A stretch of 64,000 bases of DNA. Origin: Thereva unica (Eukaryota > Arthropoda > Insecta > Diptera > Therevidae). Position numbers and translations under genes: made by a program. Below are positions 32,522-45,452 of this stretch, in pieces. Within the stretch, counting starts at the first letter, position 1; the number at the start of each line of letters is the position of its first letter. The notes beneath the pieces were generated by a model. It was not told the DNA's origin and did not search any database. It saw only the letters and a list, made by a program, of their open reading frames with translations. The DNA lies in contig OX465282.1 of NCBI GenBank assembly GCA_949987705.1, forward strand, positions 95,654,070-95,718,069, given 5' to 3'.

Positions 32522-33610
32522 TTAATAAAGTCCTAACATATTTGTTAATTTATTATGTTTTAGTTGACTTAGATTCTTAGTCAGGATATCAGCGATCATA
32601 ACATCAGTGGGGACGTACTTCAATGCGATTAATGATTTCTGGTATACCTCACGTACATAGTGATACCGAATATCGATGTGTTTACTTCGTGCGTGATATG
32701 TTGGATTTTTGACTAACTGCAGGGCGCTGAGGTTATCGCCGTTTAACTCGGTTGGGTCTTCTATGAACCTGCTAGCTCCAATCTCATTTAAAAGGTTCCG
32801 TAAGAAAACAGCTTCCTTTGATGCAGATGCCAGCGCCATGTACTCAGCTTCTGTGCTGCTCAATGCAACAGATGTTTGTTTTCGGGACTCCCAAGAAAAC
32901 ACTCCGCCAGCTCAAAATGTGCTTGACTGCATTCAGATGTTCCTTGTGTGGCCTCACATTAAATTGTGCCAATTTATTGACTGAGTGGAAGATATCAGGC
33001 CGAGTGGATATTCCAAGGTAGGTTAACGAGCCAACGAGCGATTGGTATAATTTCGGGTCAACTTTGGAGCAGTTGGAGCACTCTAAGCATCTTTTAAATT
33101 GTTGTCCTGGATCTAGTGGTGTATTGCATTTTCTCGATTCTATCATGTTATATTCTTCCAGTAGATTCCGAATAAATTGTCTTTGCGAAATACTTATGGT
33201 CTTTTTGTCGTAATCTCGACTCACTTCCATACCCAGGAAGTATTCGATCGGACCTTTGTCCACGACTTCAAATTCTAAACTGATAAAATGTTTTATTTTA
33301 TTCAATATTTGTTCATTTGAACATGCGATGAGGATATCATCAACATAAACTGCAATAATGTTAATATTACCGTTTGCATTCATTTGGTATACACATGTAT
33401 CTGTGTCACAACGTTTAAAGCCAATCTTTTTTAAAACTCCATCTAACTTACTATTCCATTCTCTCCCTGATTGCTTTAAACCGTATAGGGCCTTTTTTAA
33501 TTTACATACTTGCTTTGGCTTATTTCGATCTATAAAGAGTTCTGGCTGCTCCATGTAGATCTCGTGCTGAAGTTCTCCATTTAAATATGCAGAGGCTACG
33601 TCTAGTTGAT
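32522..33610 (-). pseudogene. Copia Pol remnant (copy 2)
   Basis: Same RT and RNase H segments and same internal deletion as copy 1. Cut at the second array junction. Confidence 0.85.
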
Positions 33611-34552
33611 GCTACAGATATCTTACTTGCCCGGCTCGGAATTACTTCTGCTCTAAGATACGTGGAAATGATACAACTAATTAGGCAACTAAAATCGAAA
33701 TTCGCCATTTTGAGTGAATTGCGAATAATTTTTTACTGAGATGGTTTTTCACAATAAAACTGTTCTGTACTGTAATATTTCGGTTTTTTTCTAATAAATT
33801 GTGGTTAACTTTGTCTTCAATACTATTAGTGCCTTAATATAGAATTCATTGTCTTTATTATTTATTTCCATTTTTGTAATTTTGATTTTCAAGAACTTCA
33901 CAACTTCCTGGTTAGGTTTCATTCAAAAAGGAAAGCAGCTAATAATAGCATGATTACCACCAATAACTAACTGTTCACTTAACTACCTTGCGGAGATTTG
34001 TGGTGTGGTGTGATGGTCTAAAAAACGGAAAAGCTGTATGTTCTCCTCTCAGAATAAGCTGATTGGAATCAAAAATAAAGTTATTTAAACTTATACCAAA
34101 AATTACAGCATGCATACACAGATTGCTTAAACAAATAAACTGTTTATTAAAATGCTACAAAGAATCTTTTAATTAATGGTTCCAACCACTGACATGAAAA
34201 GAATGGACTGCTCATCAGAACAATTTCATGGGACCAATTCCTTCCATAGGTGCCAAACATTTTTTCACTGACATGTACCCTTTTGTAAATTTATTTTTAA
34301 ATTCGTATTTGTAAGATCGAAACTAAATAAATTTTGTTAAAGCAATGAGAAATTAATTTTCGATGATCCCTTTTAAAATGCTTTTCTACATTAATACAAA
34401 TGTTTATGTTAAAAAAAAGCAAGGTTTCCTATCTACGTCTCTTTCAACAAATTCCCTGGCTAATGGGGAAAAGGGAAAGTAAAAAGTCACTGCACCCGTT
34501 GATATATGAATACTAAAGATGGAGTGTAAAGTGCGATCAAAAGTGAAGCAAT

Positions 34553-36800
34553 GGCCGCGTTTACGTCCGAGTTACTTTAACTCTGTTAAGCTAGCACTGT
34601 TAACGTAGCACCGTTTCTAGCGGGCCATCTGATAATTCACATTTTACAACTAATAACAAGCAAAAATAATAACATTTCTCATTTTACAAATAAGAAAAAG
34701 CAAAAAATTAATAATAAAAAGAATCATCATCATAAATAGCTCCACAGCCTGTTATTGGCCTTGGCTTCCTGCAACATCCTCCTCCAGAACTGTCGGTCCC
34801 TGGCTTGAAGTCTCCAATTTCTTATACCTAGGGTTCGTAGATCTTCTTCTACGCTGTCTAAATACCTCTTTTTTGGACGTCCCGTACCTCTGTGTCCGTC
34901 TGGTCTCTGTCGTCACTGCTACGTTCAACATGTCCTGCCCATCGGATTCTGTTAATTTTTATAGTTTTTATGATGTTTGGGTCTTTATACAACTGATACA
35001 ATTCGTGATTGTATCTTCTCCTCCAAACACCGTTTTCGTTGATTCCTCCATATATAGTGCGCAGGATTTTTCTTTCGAAGCACCCTAGGAGGTGTTCTTC
35101 GTTACTTCTTAATGTCCAGGTTTCGGATCCATACAGTAGTATTGGCCTTAAAAGAGTTCTGTACAGTTTTACTTTAGTGCTTCTTGATATGTTCCTTGAT
35201 AAGAAATGTTTACGTAGCCCAAAGTAGCATCTGTTTCCCAGCGCTAATCTCCTTTTAACTTCTAATGTCGTGTCGTTGTCTTTTGAAATTAGCGTCCCTA
35301 GATATATAAATTCTTTTACTGCTTCGATGTTGTATGTATCAATTGTCATATTCTGGCGATCATTACGTCTTTTGGAGATGCACATATATTTCGTTTTCTC
35401 TTCATTAATTGCTAGTCCGAGTTTCTTTGCTGCTCTTTCTAGCGATATGAAGGCTTCTTTCATTGCTACGGGGGATCTGGCTAGTATTACGATGTCGTCA
35501 GCGTACGCCAATATTTGTACCGACTTGTTGAAAATACTGCCCGCGGTGTTAATTCCTGCGTCTCTTATCACTTTTTCCATAGCTACGTTAAATAGTAAGC
35601 ACGATAGGGCATCTCCTTGTCTTAGTCCTACTGTCGCGTTGAATGGTTCTGATAGCTCTCCTTCAATTCTTATTCTGCATAATACCTCTTTCATTGTGAT
35701 TTTGGTCAAATTTACGAGGTGTTTGGGGAATCTTAGGTACTCCATAGCTTTGTATAATTCTTCACGTTTTATTTTATCATAGGCGTTTCTGAAGTCTATG
35801 AATAGCGAATGTATGTTTATGTTAAATTCATTCGCCTTTTCTAGGACCTGCCTAAGTGTGAAAATATGGTCTGTGGTAGATCTTCCGGGACGGAACCCGC
35901 TTTGATAGTTTCCCAGAGCTTCTTCTGCGTAAGGCTGCAGTTTAACGTATAAAATATTTGAAAATACTTTATATGCTACGTTCAGTAGAGTGATGCCTCT
36001 ATAGTTACGGCAGTTTAGCTGATCTCCTTTTTTATGTATAGGGCACACAATACCCTCGCTCCATTCCGATGGTATTTGTTTCTGGGTCCATATTAGTGTT
36101 ACGATTTCATGCAGGCTTAATATTACGTTTCCACCTCCTTTTTTTAATAGCTCTGCTACAATGTTATCTTTACCCGGAGATTTGTTGTTTTTCAGTTTTT
36201 TCACTGCGTCTTGTACATCTTCTGATGTAGGCATATCTCCCGCTAGTTCTTCTGCTACTTCCACGTTTTCTGTTGGCGGTTGCTCCTCATCTCCAGCTAG
36301 CAGTTCTTTGAAGTGTTCGCGCCATCTAGTTAGAACTAGTTCTTTGGTGCTTAAGATTTCCCCATTCTTATTTTTGCACATAGTTACTCTGGGCTTGAAA
36401 CCGACTCGGTGCTCATTTACTTTTTTATATTGTTGCCTGACGTCGTTTCGGCTGTTCGCTTCTTCTATTTTTAACATTTCGTTTTCCCAGTACTCCTTTT
36501 TCTTCGCTTTGTGCACTCTTTTCTCCTGCCTTCTTTTTTCTTTGTACAGCTCAGCTGCATTTCTCGTTCTGTGTTTCTGTAACATCACTTGATATGCTAC
36601 ATTCTTTTCCTGCGTTAAAAAGAATGTCTTCTAAATTATTTGCTTACCACAAAAATTGATAAGTAAACATTAATCCATTTTGACAGTATTAAGCTGTGCT
36701 ACATTTTAGCTAAGTCAAAAAGCAGCGCTAAAAAAATTGCTGTTTATGCCGTTGTAAACTTGCCTAACTCAGTTAAATTAACTTGGGCATAAACGCGGCC
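34553..36800. mobile_element. Harbinger-like MITE with RTE-like insertion (copy 3)
   Basis: Same structure as in copies 1 and 2. Confidence 0.7.
34730..36615 (-). pseudogene. RTE-like reverse transcriptase (copy 3)
   Basis: Frame 36588-34858. It differs from the other copies by two amino acids: Ile for Met in LTKMTMKEV (base 35698) and Leu for Ile in RTLIRPILLYG (base 35151). The shared frameshift remains. Confidence 0.85.
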
Positions 36801-37357
36801 AATGAGACGGAAAGGGAATGCCTTGGCGGCCATCTTGGTAGGCTCCAAATGTCAAATAGTCAAGTCGAAATGTAGGGTATAAAACTAGCAGAAAAACCCA
36901 AAGAAAAATATTTTTTTTATTCCATCAACTTATTATCAACAAATTATTGAAGTAAAAACCGAAACTCACGCACAGGAGAAGAAACTGGAGCATGCCAAAA
37001 TGGCGCAAACGAAACCCCTTGGCTTCAACAGCCATTCGATTTTTTTTATGTGACAGACTACTTTCTAGATTGCTTTCCATCTAGGAGGTATTCATATGAT
37101 TACACCCGTCTATTTTTTTTGTAAATATTCTGACATTAGATCTGTATGTCTACTCCACACGGGATCCCGAGATTTTTTACGGTAAAGTTAAATAGTGGGG
37201 AAGTTGGGAAAGTAAGAAAACGCGGGATGTTTCGTGCAAATCAAGAAGACTATAACCTAAAAATCACTTGTGTCTTCAAAATAATGACATAAAACCAGGG
37301 ACCGAAATAGTTATAAGACAAATAAAAAGATCCCCAAAAAAATAATTATTTGTAAAT

Positions 37358-40020
37358 ATTTTTATTTCAATCGAAGGTTTACACTTATCTATCTTTTATA
37401 AATTAAATTATAACAGTTACAATCAGACTTTTGATTTTTCTATCACTCATAATACTTACAGTGAGACTTCTATGTTTTAGGTCCCAACATAAAAGTCCCG
37501 AGGTGAGATTTATTTAATATGTTCAATATAACAGTTATTCAAAAAGAGTTATAAAACATACAAGTCTCACTGTAAGTATTACATATGAGTGATAGAAAAA
37601 TTAAAAGTCCGATTACAACTGTTATAATTTAATTTATAAAAGATAGTCTTAAAATAAGTGTAAACCTTCGACTGAAATTAAAAATCTCCCTTTTGGTTGC
37701 TATAACGGTTTATCAAAATAAATTGTTTTACGAGTTTTTTTTATCAAAAATTTGCCTAAAATCCAAAAAGTCCTGCAAAGAATTTTATTATAATTGTTCC
37801 CCTTATAATAGTTATTTTCGGGCCCCGGTAAAAAGCGTGTACATATGGTACACACAAAAAATAACTGAAAGCTCACTTTAAATAATGCCGTTTACGTTTT
37901 GTGCTTTCCCTACAGCATAAAATGCAAGAGGCGTAACATTTTACAGAAATGGAAAAACTAGCCAGTTACTGATAGATTACTACAGGAAATTTCTACTTGG
38001 GTACACGGGGTACACCAGCCTCAATCTGGCTAGGAAATGAAAGAGGTCTCTCAAAGCTAATGCCACCGAGCGACGTCTATATTTCGGCTAGCATAGCCAC
38101 TGGTTGTATGGAGAGTGCAGGGTCGCATTCTCATTGATAAGCTGAATCTATATTAATAAAAGATAGTTTCTGTATGTATGTTCGTATGTGTGCGCTATAC
38201 CGGGCGCACCAGTTATCGCAGAGCATCAGAGCAATTTTGCATCAAGGTTCGCGGGGATCTTCCGTGAAACACCTCGAAACCCGTTTTTTTTAAATTCAAC
38301 ATGGCCGCCGAAAAGAGACCGAAATTCAAAACTGCCACCCAAATATGAATTTTCAAATTGTGTTCCGATTTCAATGAAATTTGGTATCTAGGGGTTTTTA
38401 CGGTTAATTTGTGGTCAAAACTAATAAATGCAAAATGTCCGCACCAATATGGCAGATGAGTTTGGCAATTGTGTTCCGATTCCGATTTTAAGGTTGCAAA
38501 TAACAAATTTATGACCAAAACTATATTTATATATAGGATATATTTTTTCCAATTGCATTCTGATTCCAATGAAAGTGAATATCAAGGGGTTTTTAAGGTT
38601 GCAAATAATGAATTTATAATCAAAACTTATAAATTCAAAATGGCCGCGCTAATATGGCCGACAAATTTCCCAATTATGTTCCGATTACAATGAAAATCGG
38701 TATCTGCGGTTTTGAGGTAGCAAATAACGAATTTATGATCAGAACTTATAAATTCAAAATGGCCGTGCCAATATGTATGGCGGTCGAATTTTTCCAATTT
38801 TATTCCGATTCCAATAAAAGTGTATATCTAGGGGGTTTTAAGGTTGCAAATAACGAATGTATGATCAAAGCTTATAAATTTATCTATATTAATAAAGAAA
38901 GTTTCTGTGTGTGTTTGTGTGCGCTATAGGGGGCGAACTTTTGCGCGAAGGTCCGTTGGGGTTTCCCATGATGCACCTCGAAGCCCGATATTCGAAATTC
39001 AAAATGGCCGCCGAAATAAGACGAAATTCAAAATTGCCAACCAAATTTGAATATGCCATATGAATATGATTTCCATGAAGAACGGTATCTGGGGGTTTAA
39101 GGTAACAAATATCGAATTTATGATCAGAACTTATCAATTTAAAACGGCCGCGCTAATATGGTGGACGATTTTTTCCAATTGTATTCCGATTGCAATGCAA
39201 ATCGGTATCTGGGGGTTTTAAAGGTTCTAAATAAGAAATTTGTGGTCAAAATTATAAATCGAAATTTTGCCAAGTATTCCTCTGACCAGTATAGAGGCAG
39301 TTATTCTAACTGAACCACCGAGAAGATTGTATAGAAGGAGAAAAAAAAGTGGAAGGTGGAGAACATCTGTGTTTTGTTTTGAAATTAAAGTTGTTAAAAA
39401 GAAACAAATTGTTCCAATTAATCCCTGACAAATCCTAGAACGCTCGAGAAGAAATATTAAAATATTTTTTATAGGTAACTCTAAATTTTTATAAGGTTTC
39501 CAAAATCATTTTGTCCAGATTTGCTGTATTTTTCATTATTCTTTTCTCTACCGCGTACAGTGCATATATAATTTTTTTATTTAAAGGCGTTGCAACGCAC
39601 GCCGGTTTTTTGCTAGAATGTAAATAAAGTTAAATATTTGAGATTAGAGTACATGCGATCTAGTTTTTGGTAGATTTATATTATTGGAGCAGGAGAAGAA
39701 TTGATGATCTATCGATTATCGTAACGGTTGATGGTTGCCGATACACTACTCAAGGCATTGATAAATTTGAACTATACAAATAACCATTGTTAGCCGAAGG
39801 AAGGGATCAGAGTCATCCTACCTTGGCCTATAAATTGACAATTGTTACTTCTAAAACACATTCGGTCTATATACATTGAGTTTATTCACAGAACTGAACT
39901 CGTTTCTAATATCATTTATAATTCATATACTAATATAATTCTTATACTAATATAATTCATTCTTATACTCTAACAGGAATTATAGCACAAGTATAGTGTT
40001 GGGAACTTCAACTTCTAACA
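37358..40020. repeat. Inverted-repeat element, Helitron-like element and copia LTR (copy 3)
   Basis: The foldback MITE is at 37358-37685, the Helitron/DINE-like segment at 38147-39616 and the copia LTR at 39702-40020. Confidence 0.75.
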
Positions 40021-40049
40021 ATCTTCCCCTCAAAGCTATACAAGTGCTT

Positions 40050-41726
40050 TTAATAAAGTCCTAACATATTTGTTAATTTATTATGTTTTAGTTGACTTAG
40101 ATTCTTAGTCAGGATATCAGCGATCATAACATCAGTGGGGACGTACTTCAATGCGATTAATGATTTCTGGTATACCTCACGTACATAGTGATACCGAATA
40201 TCGATGTGTTTACTTCGTGCGTGATATGTTGGATTTTTGACTAACTGCAGGGCGCTGAGGTTATCGCCGTTTAACTCGGTTGGGTCTTCTATGAACCTGC
40301 TAGCTCCAATCTCATTTAAAAGGTTCCGTAAGAAAACAGCTTCCTTTGATGCAGATGCCAGCGCCATGTACTCAGCTTCTGTGCTGCTCAATGCAACAGA
40401 TGTTTGTTTTCGGGACTCCCAAGAAAACACTCCGCCAGCTCAAAATGTGCTTGACTGCATTCAGATGTTCCTTGTGTGGCCTCACATTAAATTGTGCCAA
40501 TTTATTGACTGAGTGGAAGATATCAGGCCGAGTGGATATTCCAAGGTAGGTTAACGAGCCAACGAGCGATTGGTATAATTTCGGGTCAACTTTGGAGCAG
40601 TTGGAGCACTCTAAGCATCTTTTAAATTGTTGTCCTGGATCTAGTGGTGTATTGCATTTTCTCGATTCTATCATGTTATATTCTTCCAGTAGATTCCGAA
40701 TAAATTGTCTTTGCGAAATACTTATGGTCTTTTTGTCGTAATCTCGACTCACTTCCATACCCAGGAAGTATTCGATCGGACCTTTGTCCACGACTTCAAA
40801 TTCTAAACTGATAAAATGTTTTATTTTATTCAATATTTGTTCATTTGAACATGCGATGAGGATATCATCAACATAAACTGCAATAATGTTAATATTACCG
40901 TTTGCATTCATTTGGTATACACATGTATCTGTGTCACAACGTTTAAAGCCAATCTTTTTTAAAACTCCATCTAACTTACTATTCCATTCTCTCCCTGATT
41001 GCTTTAAACCGTATAGGGCCTTTTTTAATTTACATACTTGCTTTGGCTTATTTCGATCTATAAAGAGTTCTGGCTGCTCCATGTAGATCTCGTGCTGAAG
41101 TTCTCCATTTAAATATGCAGAGGCTACGTCTAGTTGATGCACCTTCAAATCAAGTTCAACTGCCACTGCTAAAATTAATCTAATGGTTGAGTATCTTACC
41201 ACAGGTGAGAACGTCTCCTTATAGTCAAATCCAAACTTTTGACTGCATCCTTTTGCTACTAGTCTTGCCTTGTATCTTTCAACAATCCCATCTTTGTTTC
41301 TTTTAATGTTAAATACCCATTTTGACTTGATGGGTCTGCGATTTTTAGGTAAATCGACTAATTCCCAGGTCTCGTTTTCCATAAGCGACTTGTATTCTGC
41401 TTTCATGGACTGAAGCCATTTGTCAGCATCTCACGTCCTAATGCTTCCTTTACTGTTATAGGGTTAGTGAGAAAATCCTTTTGATATTTATCAATGTAGT
41501 AATTATACTTTATATTTTGTTTACGCGGACGCAGAGTTCGTCGATCTTCTGTAAAGTTACTAAAATCCCTATTTTCGTCCTCTGAGTCTTCTCCCACAGA
41601 AACATAGCTCGTATCGGTACTGGAATCCTTATCAGTAACGAGAGCACCACTAGTCGCTACTTCAGGATCTTTTGGTTCAGCCGCAGCACCACAAGCCCCT
41701 GCTTCAGCATCTCTATGTTTAGCCAC
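40050..41726 (-). pseudogene. Copia Pol remnant, longest version
   Basis: Here the frame runs past the array boundary. It begins in the Asp/Glu-rich linker after integrase (SYVSVGEDSEDENRD, RRTLRPRKQNIKYNYYIDKY), shifts frame near 41403, then has SLMENETWELVDLPKNRRPI, KARLVAKGCSQKFGFDY, HQLDVASAYLNGEL and YVDD as in the other copies. Gag, protease and integrase are absent: the linker abuts the 5' LTR piece at 41741. This copy shows what the tandem units lost at their junctions. Confidence 0.85.
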
Positions 41727-41740
41727 AGCACCACTACTAT

Positions 41741-41883
41741 TGATGATCTATCGATTATCGTAACGGTTGATGGTTGCCGATACACTACTCAAGGCATTGA
41801 TAAATTTGAACTATACAAATAACCATTGTTAGCCGAAGGAAGGGATCAGAGTCATCCTACCTTGGCCTATAAATTGACAATTG
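41741..41883 (-). repeat. Copia 5' LTR fragment (143 bp)
   Basis: TGATGATCTATCGATTATCG to AATTGACAATTG matches the inner 143 bp of the 319-bp LTR in the array. The outer part is missing. No primer site lies between it and pol, so an internal deletion removed the whole leader, gag and integrase. Confidence 0.85.
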
Positions 41884-42634
41884 ATAGATCGCATTGATCA
41901 ATGCCTTGAGTTGTGTATCATCACCCTAGAAAACCCTCAAGCTAAAAATAGGATGAAGATAATTCGTATACCCCGTATGGTACAAGTTTGTAGCGCCTGT
42001 ACCTTAATATTTTAATAAAAAACTTGTACAAAAACGACGAATGAAATATGCAAAAAATAAAAAAAATAAAACAAAAGCAATGATTCGAATACGTCTGACT
42101 TCGGCCATACCAAGCGACACCCGAGCGGTAGCTTAAATAAATATGTATAAGTTATGATCACATGTGATATCTTGCATGAATAGTGATTTGGAAGTGCTCA
42201 ACTTACATGCAACTTTTGATAGATCATGCATGCACTGTCGATAAAAGATCCTTTATTGGTTGGATGTACATCAGCTGTATGTCAGCATTGTTTTCGGAAA
42301 AGTCAATATTTAAAACTTTTTATTTTTTTAAATTTAAAATAGTAATATTTTGCATTTTTGTAGTATTTGTTTTTTTTTTTTTTTTTTTTTTACAAAAGTA
42401 GACTACACAGAAAGAAATTGCATGCGCAGAGACAACCATATATCTTACTGCTATGTTACATATGAACAAGACCCCTTTCTCCACTCCTCTTATTTTCGAC
42501 ATTATTATTTATTTATTTATTTATTTTTATATAAATTTTAACATATGTAAGTTGTTTGTGTGTAATGTATATGTACACTTAAAATAAATCGTATAAACAT
42601 CGTCTTCAATTGCTAAATATTAAATCCGACATAC
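41884..42634. other. Intron sequence between copia remnant and host exon
   Basis: AT-rich, with poly(T) at 42369-42391 and (ATTT)n near 42505-42525. No gene recognised. Confidence 0.4.
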
Positions 42635-42811
42635 CTGTATCGCTGGAATACATAATAGGAGGCGGTATATTAGCATCAGCGAAATTCCTATGTCTTGGAT
42701 ATTTTGTTTTGCTGAATAAATGCAGTACCATGCATATTAGGCCTGCCAATACGGCAATACCGGTTGTAACTCCCAATAGGGTTGGTAGATCTGATGTCAG
42801 GACAGCTATGT
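42635..42811 (-). CDS. Host gene exon: transmembrane segment
   Basis: 177-bp exon with acceptor CATTTTTAG before 42811 and donor GTATGT after 42635, phase 1 at both ends. The product reads SDLPTLLGVTTGIAVLAGLI then CMVLHLFSK, a hydrophobic helix of about 24 residues followed by a basic stop-transfer (KTKYPRHR) and PPPIMYSSDT. The first base of Asp comes from the upstream exon (G + AC). The final G joins GA of the exon at 2622. Both junctions keep frame, strong support for one gene. The intron to the next exon is about 40,012 bp. Confidence 0.85.
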
Positions 42812-42867
42812 CTAAAAATGTTTAGAGGGGATTGAACATTTGTGGTGGAGAAAATCTCTTTGGTTAC

Positions 42868-43029
42868 CTTGAGTACAGAATTTACGTTTTGTAGGCTTTG
42901 TGTAGCTCACAGAATGATATCCGTCGGCACATTCACATTTCGCATTATGACTTACCTGAACACAGAGGGAATTCTCGTCATTATATATACAAGTTTGGTG
43001 GTAGAAACATGTGTCTCCTAATTTTTTAG
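42868..43029 (-). CDS. Host gene exon: EGF-like cysteine module
   Basis: 162-bp exon with acceptor TATTTTCAG before 43029 and donor GTAACC after 42868, phase 1 at both ends as is normal for extracellular modules. It has six cysteines spaced C-x5-C-x8-C-x8-C-x-C-x17-C (DTCFYHQTC ... AKCECADGY ... KFCTQ). The C-x-C between the fourth and fifth is the EGF hallmark; the insect EB module is an alternative. It lies directly before the transmembrane exon, so it is the membrane-proximal ectodomain of a type I protein. The signal peptide and upstream modules are not found. Orthologue unknown. Confidence 0.85.
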
Positions 43030-43571
43030 CTGAAAATATAAATTTAATATATTATTAGTATTTGTAGCGAGATTAAAAGAGATTATAATAAAGTTTGTCA
43101 ATCATCGATAGCTAGATGGTGAGGAGCAAAGTCGTGCTGTCCTCTCGTCGTTGTTGACCCTAGATAATGAGCAAACAGTGGACATACCTACTGCTTGGGG
43201 AAACGCGAGGCCACTCTATCTGTTGGAGTAAAAATTCACGAATGTACTCTTCCTAACAAATTAGTTAAGAAAACAGAAGTAATTCTTCGAAACGGGCGGG
43301 GAAAATAGTAACGATGAAGGCAGCCACATCTGGAAAATTTCGGAACAAGTAACACATAAATTTATTACAGAACTGCAGAAATTAAATAATTGCTAGACGA
43401 AGTGAGCACACAAAATAAAAGTATTTGTGATGGAAGGGAGTAATATACAAGTCCATTGCAAGAACGCTATATTCCCGCATACAGGCGTCGGGCTGGCAGC
43501 TCGTCCTGGCATTACCACATTGCCACCAGACCTACAACAGAGCCTCGGATAGGATTGACTACACAACAAAG
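43030..43571. other. Intron sequence, partly 5' leader of the next retrotransposon
   Basis: No coding frame. The part from about 43530 (GAGCCTCGGATAGGATTGAC) resembles the leader before another RTE-like copy at 58690 (GGCCTCGGACAGGATGGACC), so the transposon probably begins in this stretch. Confidence 0.4.
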
Positions 43572-45452
43572 CCTCGGATATCGACACTGTATCAACCTGG
43601 CAAACTAAACGTTCTACTAAACGAATTAGATAAATATAAAAGTGATCCAACAGCAGTGCAAGAGGTAAGATGGATTGGAAAGGAGATCCTAGAGAAAAAA
43701 AACCCCAATATATTCTATAGCTATAACGAGAAAAATCATACTTTGTAAGAAATTAAATTGAGCTTCTAGTAATGGGGTCTGACGCTATAGATGAAAGAAT
43801 ATGTAGAATATGTATAAGAGAAAGATTCTTTAATTACTCTATAATAAACATACATGTCAAAGATGCATTCTATGAATTATTTGATAGAACGCAAGCAAAC
43901 TGTCATAGACATGATGTAAAAATTGTTATAGGAGATGCAAATGCAAAAATCGGCCGTGAAAGGACATACCGACCAACAATAGCAGCATTCAGTCTACATG
44001 ACGAAACAATTGAAAACGGTATGAGACTGATCAGTTTTGCAAATGATGAATAATATGGTGATCGTAGACACAAGATTCCAGCGGAAAGATGTACATAAGG
44101 TAACCTGGAGATCTCCACATTGAAAAACGCAGAACTCAATTGTTCATATACTTATAGACGCGCGTCACTGTTCAGAAGTACTAGATGTCAGATCATATCG
44201 TGGTACAAACATCGACTTTGACCACTATATGATTGAGACGAGAATCAGAAGCAGAATATCGAGAGTAAACGGAGGAAGAAAGCACAGGGAAAGAAAATTT
44301 ATTGTGAATCTGTAAAAAGAAGAAGAAAAACAAGAAGAATATGCAGAAAAAATAAATAGAAGAGTGACAAATTCAAATAACGACAGCGCCGAAGACATAG
44401 AGGTTAACTTGAAAACCCTAATCAAGGATCAGCGTCAAATACTCTCGTATACGAACACAATGAAAGAAGAAATGAATGTTTCGACAATGATTGTGCACGA
44501 GTAACGCAGGAAAAGAATGTAGCATATCAAGTTATGATACAGAAACACAGAACGAGAAAAGCAGTTGAGACATACAAAGAAAAAGGAGTACTGGGAAAAG
44601 GAAAAGTCAAAAATAGAAAAAACGAACAACCCAAACGATTTCAGGAAACTATATAAAAAATTAAATCAGCACCGAGTCGGTTTCAGGCCCAGAGTAACAA
44701 TGTGCAAAAATATGGATGGGGAGATCTTAAATACCAAAGAACTAGTCCTTGCTAGGTGGTGTGAATACTTCAAAGAACTGCTAGCTCGAGATGAGGAGCA
44801 AACATTAACAGAAAACGTGGAACTAAAAGGAGAACTAGCGGGAGATATGCCTACGTTAGAAGATGTACAAGTGAAAAAACTAAAAAACAACAAATCTCCG
44901 GGCAAAGATAACATTGTAGCAGAGCTATTAAAACAAGGAGGTGAAAACGTAATATTAAGCCTCCATGAAATCGTAACACTAATATGGACCCAGAAACACA
45001 TACCATCGGAATTGTGGACATTTCGTGTTCTATAAATAAAAAAGATCAGCTAACTGCTGTAATTATATATGCATCACTCTACTGAACGAAGCATATAAAG
45101 CATTATTAAATATTTTATACGTTAAACTGCAGCCTTACGCAGAAGCAGCTCTGGGAAACTATCAAAGCAGTTTCCGTCCCGGAAGATCTACCACAGACCA
45201 TATTTTCACTCTTAGGCAGGTCCTAGAAAAGACAAATGAATTTAACATAAACATACATTCTCTATTCATAGACTTCAGCAACGCTTATGATAAAATAAAA
45301 CATGAAGAATTATATAAAGCTATGGAGTACTTAAGATTTCCCAAAGACCTTGTAGATTTGACCAAAATGACAATGAAAGAGGTAATATGCAGAATAAGAA
45401 TTGAAGGAGAGCTGTCAGAACCATTCAACGCCACAATAGGATTAAGACAATT
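43572..45452 (+). pseudogene. RTE-like non-LTR element: endonuclease and first part of RT
   Basis: The endonuclease start is readable as STLYQPGKLNVLLNELDKYK and AVQEVRWIGKE, then, after breaks, DVKIVIGDANAKIGRE and SLHDETIENGMRLI. The RT region follows (KKKEYWEKEKSKIEKTNNPN, HRVGFRPRVTMCKN, NNKSPGKDNIVAELLKQGG, and later YQSSFRPGRSTTDHIFTLRQ). It is the same family as the array copies (19674-21559) but diverged and full of stops. It is interrupted at GLRQ by another element and resumes at 46355. Confidence 0.85.

Larger units (their letters stand above)
18555..41140. repeat. Three head-to-tail copies of a 7,528-bp unit
   Basis: Copies run from 18555, 26083 and 33611. Each begins GCTACAGATATCTTACTTGC and the third ends at 41138 followed by GC. 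Every internal feature recurs at exactly +7,528. I found only six single-base differences: 19112-type T/A at 34168, 35151, 35698, 28764, 31543/39071 and 29331/36859. At the junctions the copia frame (CTAGTTGAT) is joined to GCTACAG; only GC is shared between donor and acceptor ends. This is a composite tandem amplification, not one element's terminal repeats. Confidence 0.95.

Noticed and set aside
18555..41140. The 7.5-kb repeats as long terminal repeats of a giant element
   Set aside because: Three copies rather than two, adjacent with no internal region, and boundaries inside a copia gene.
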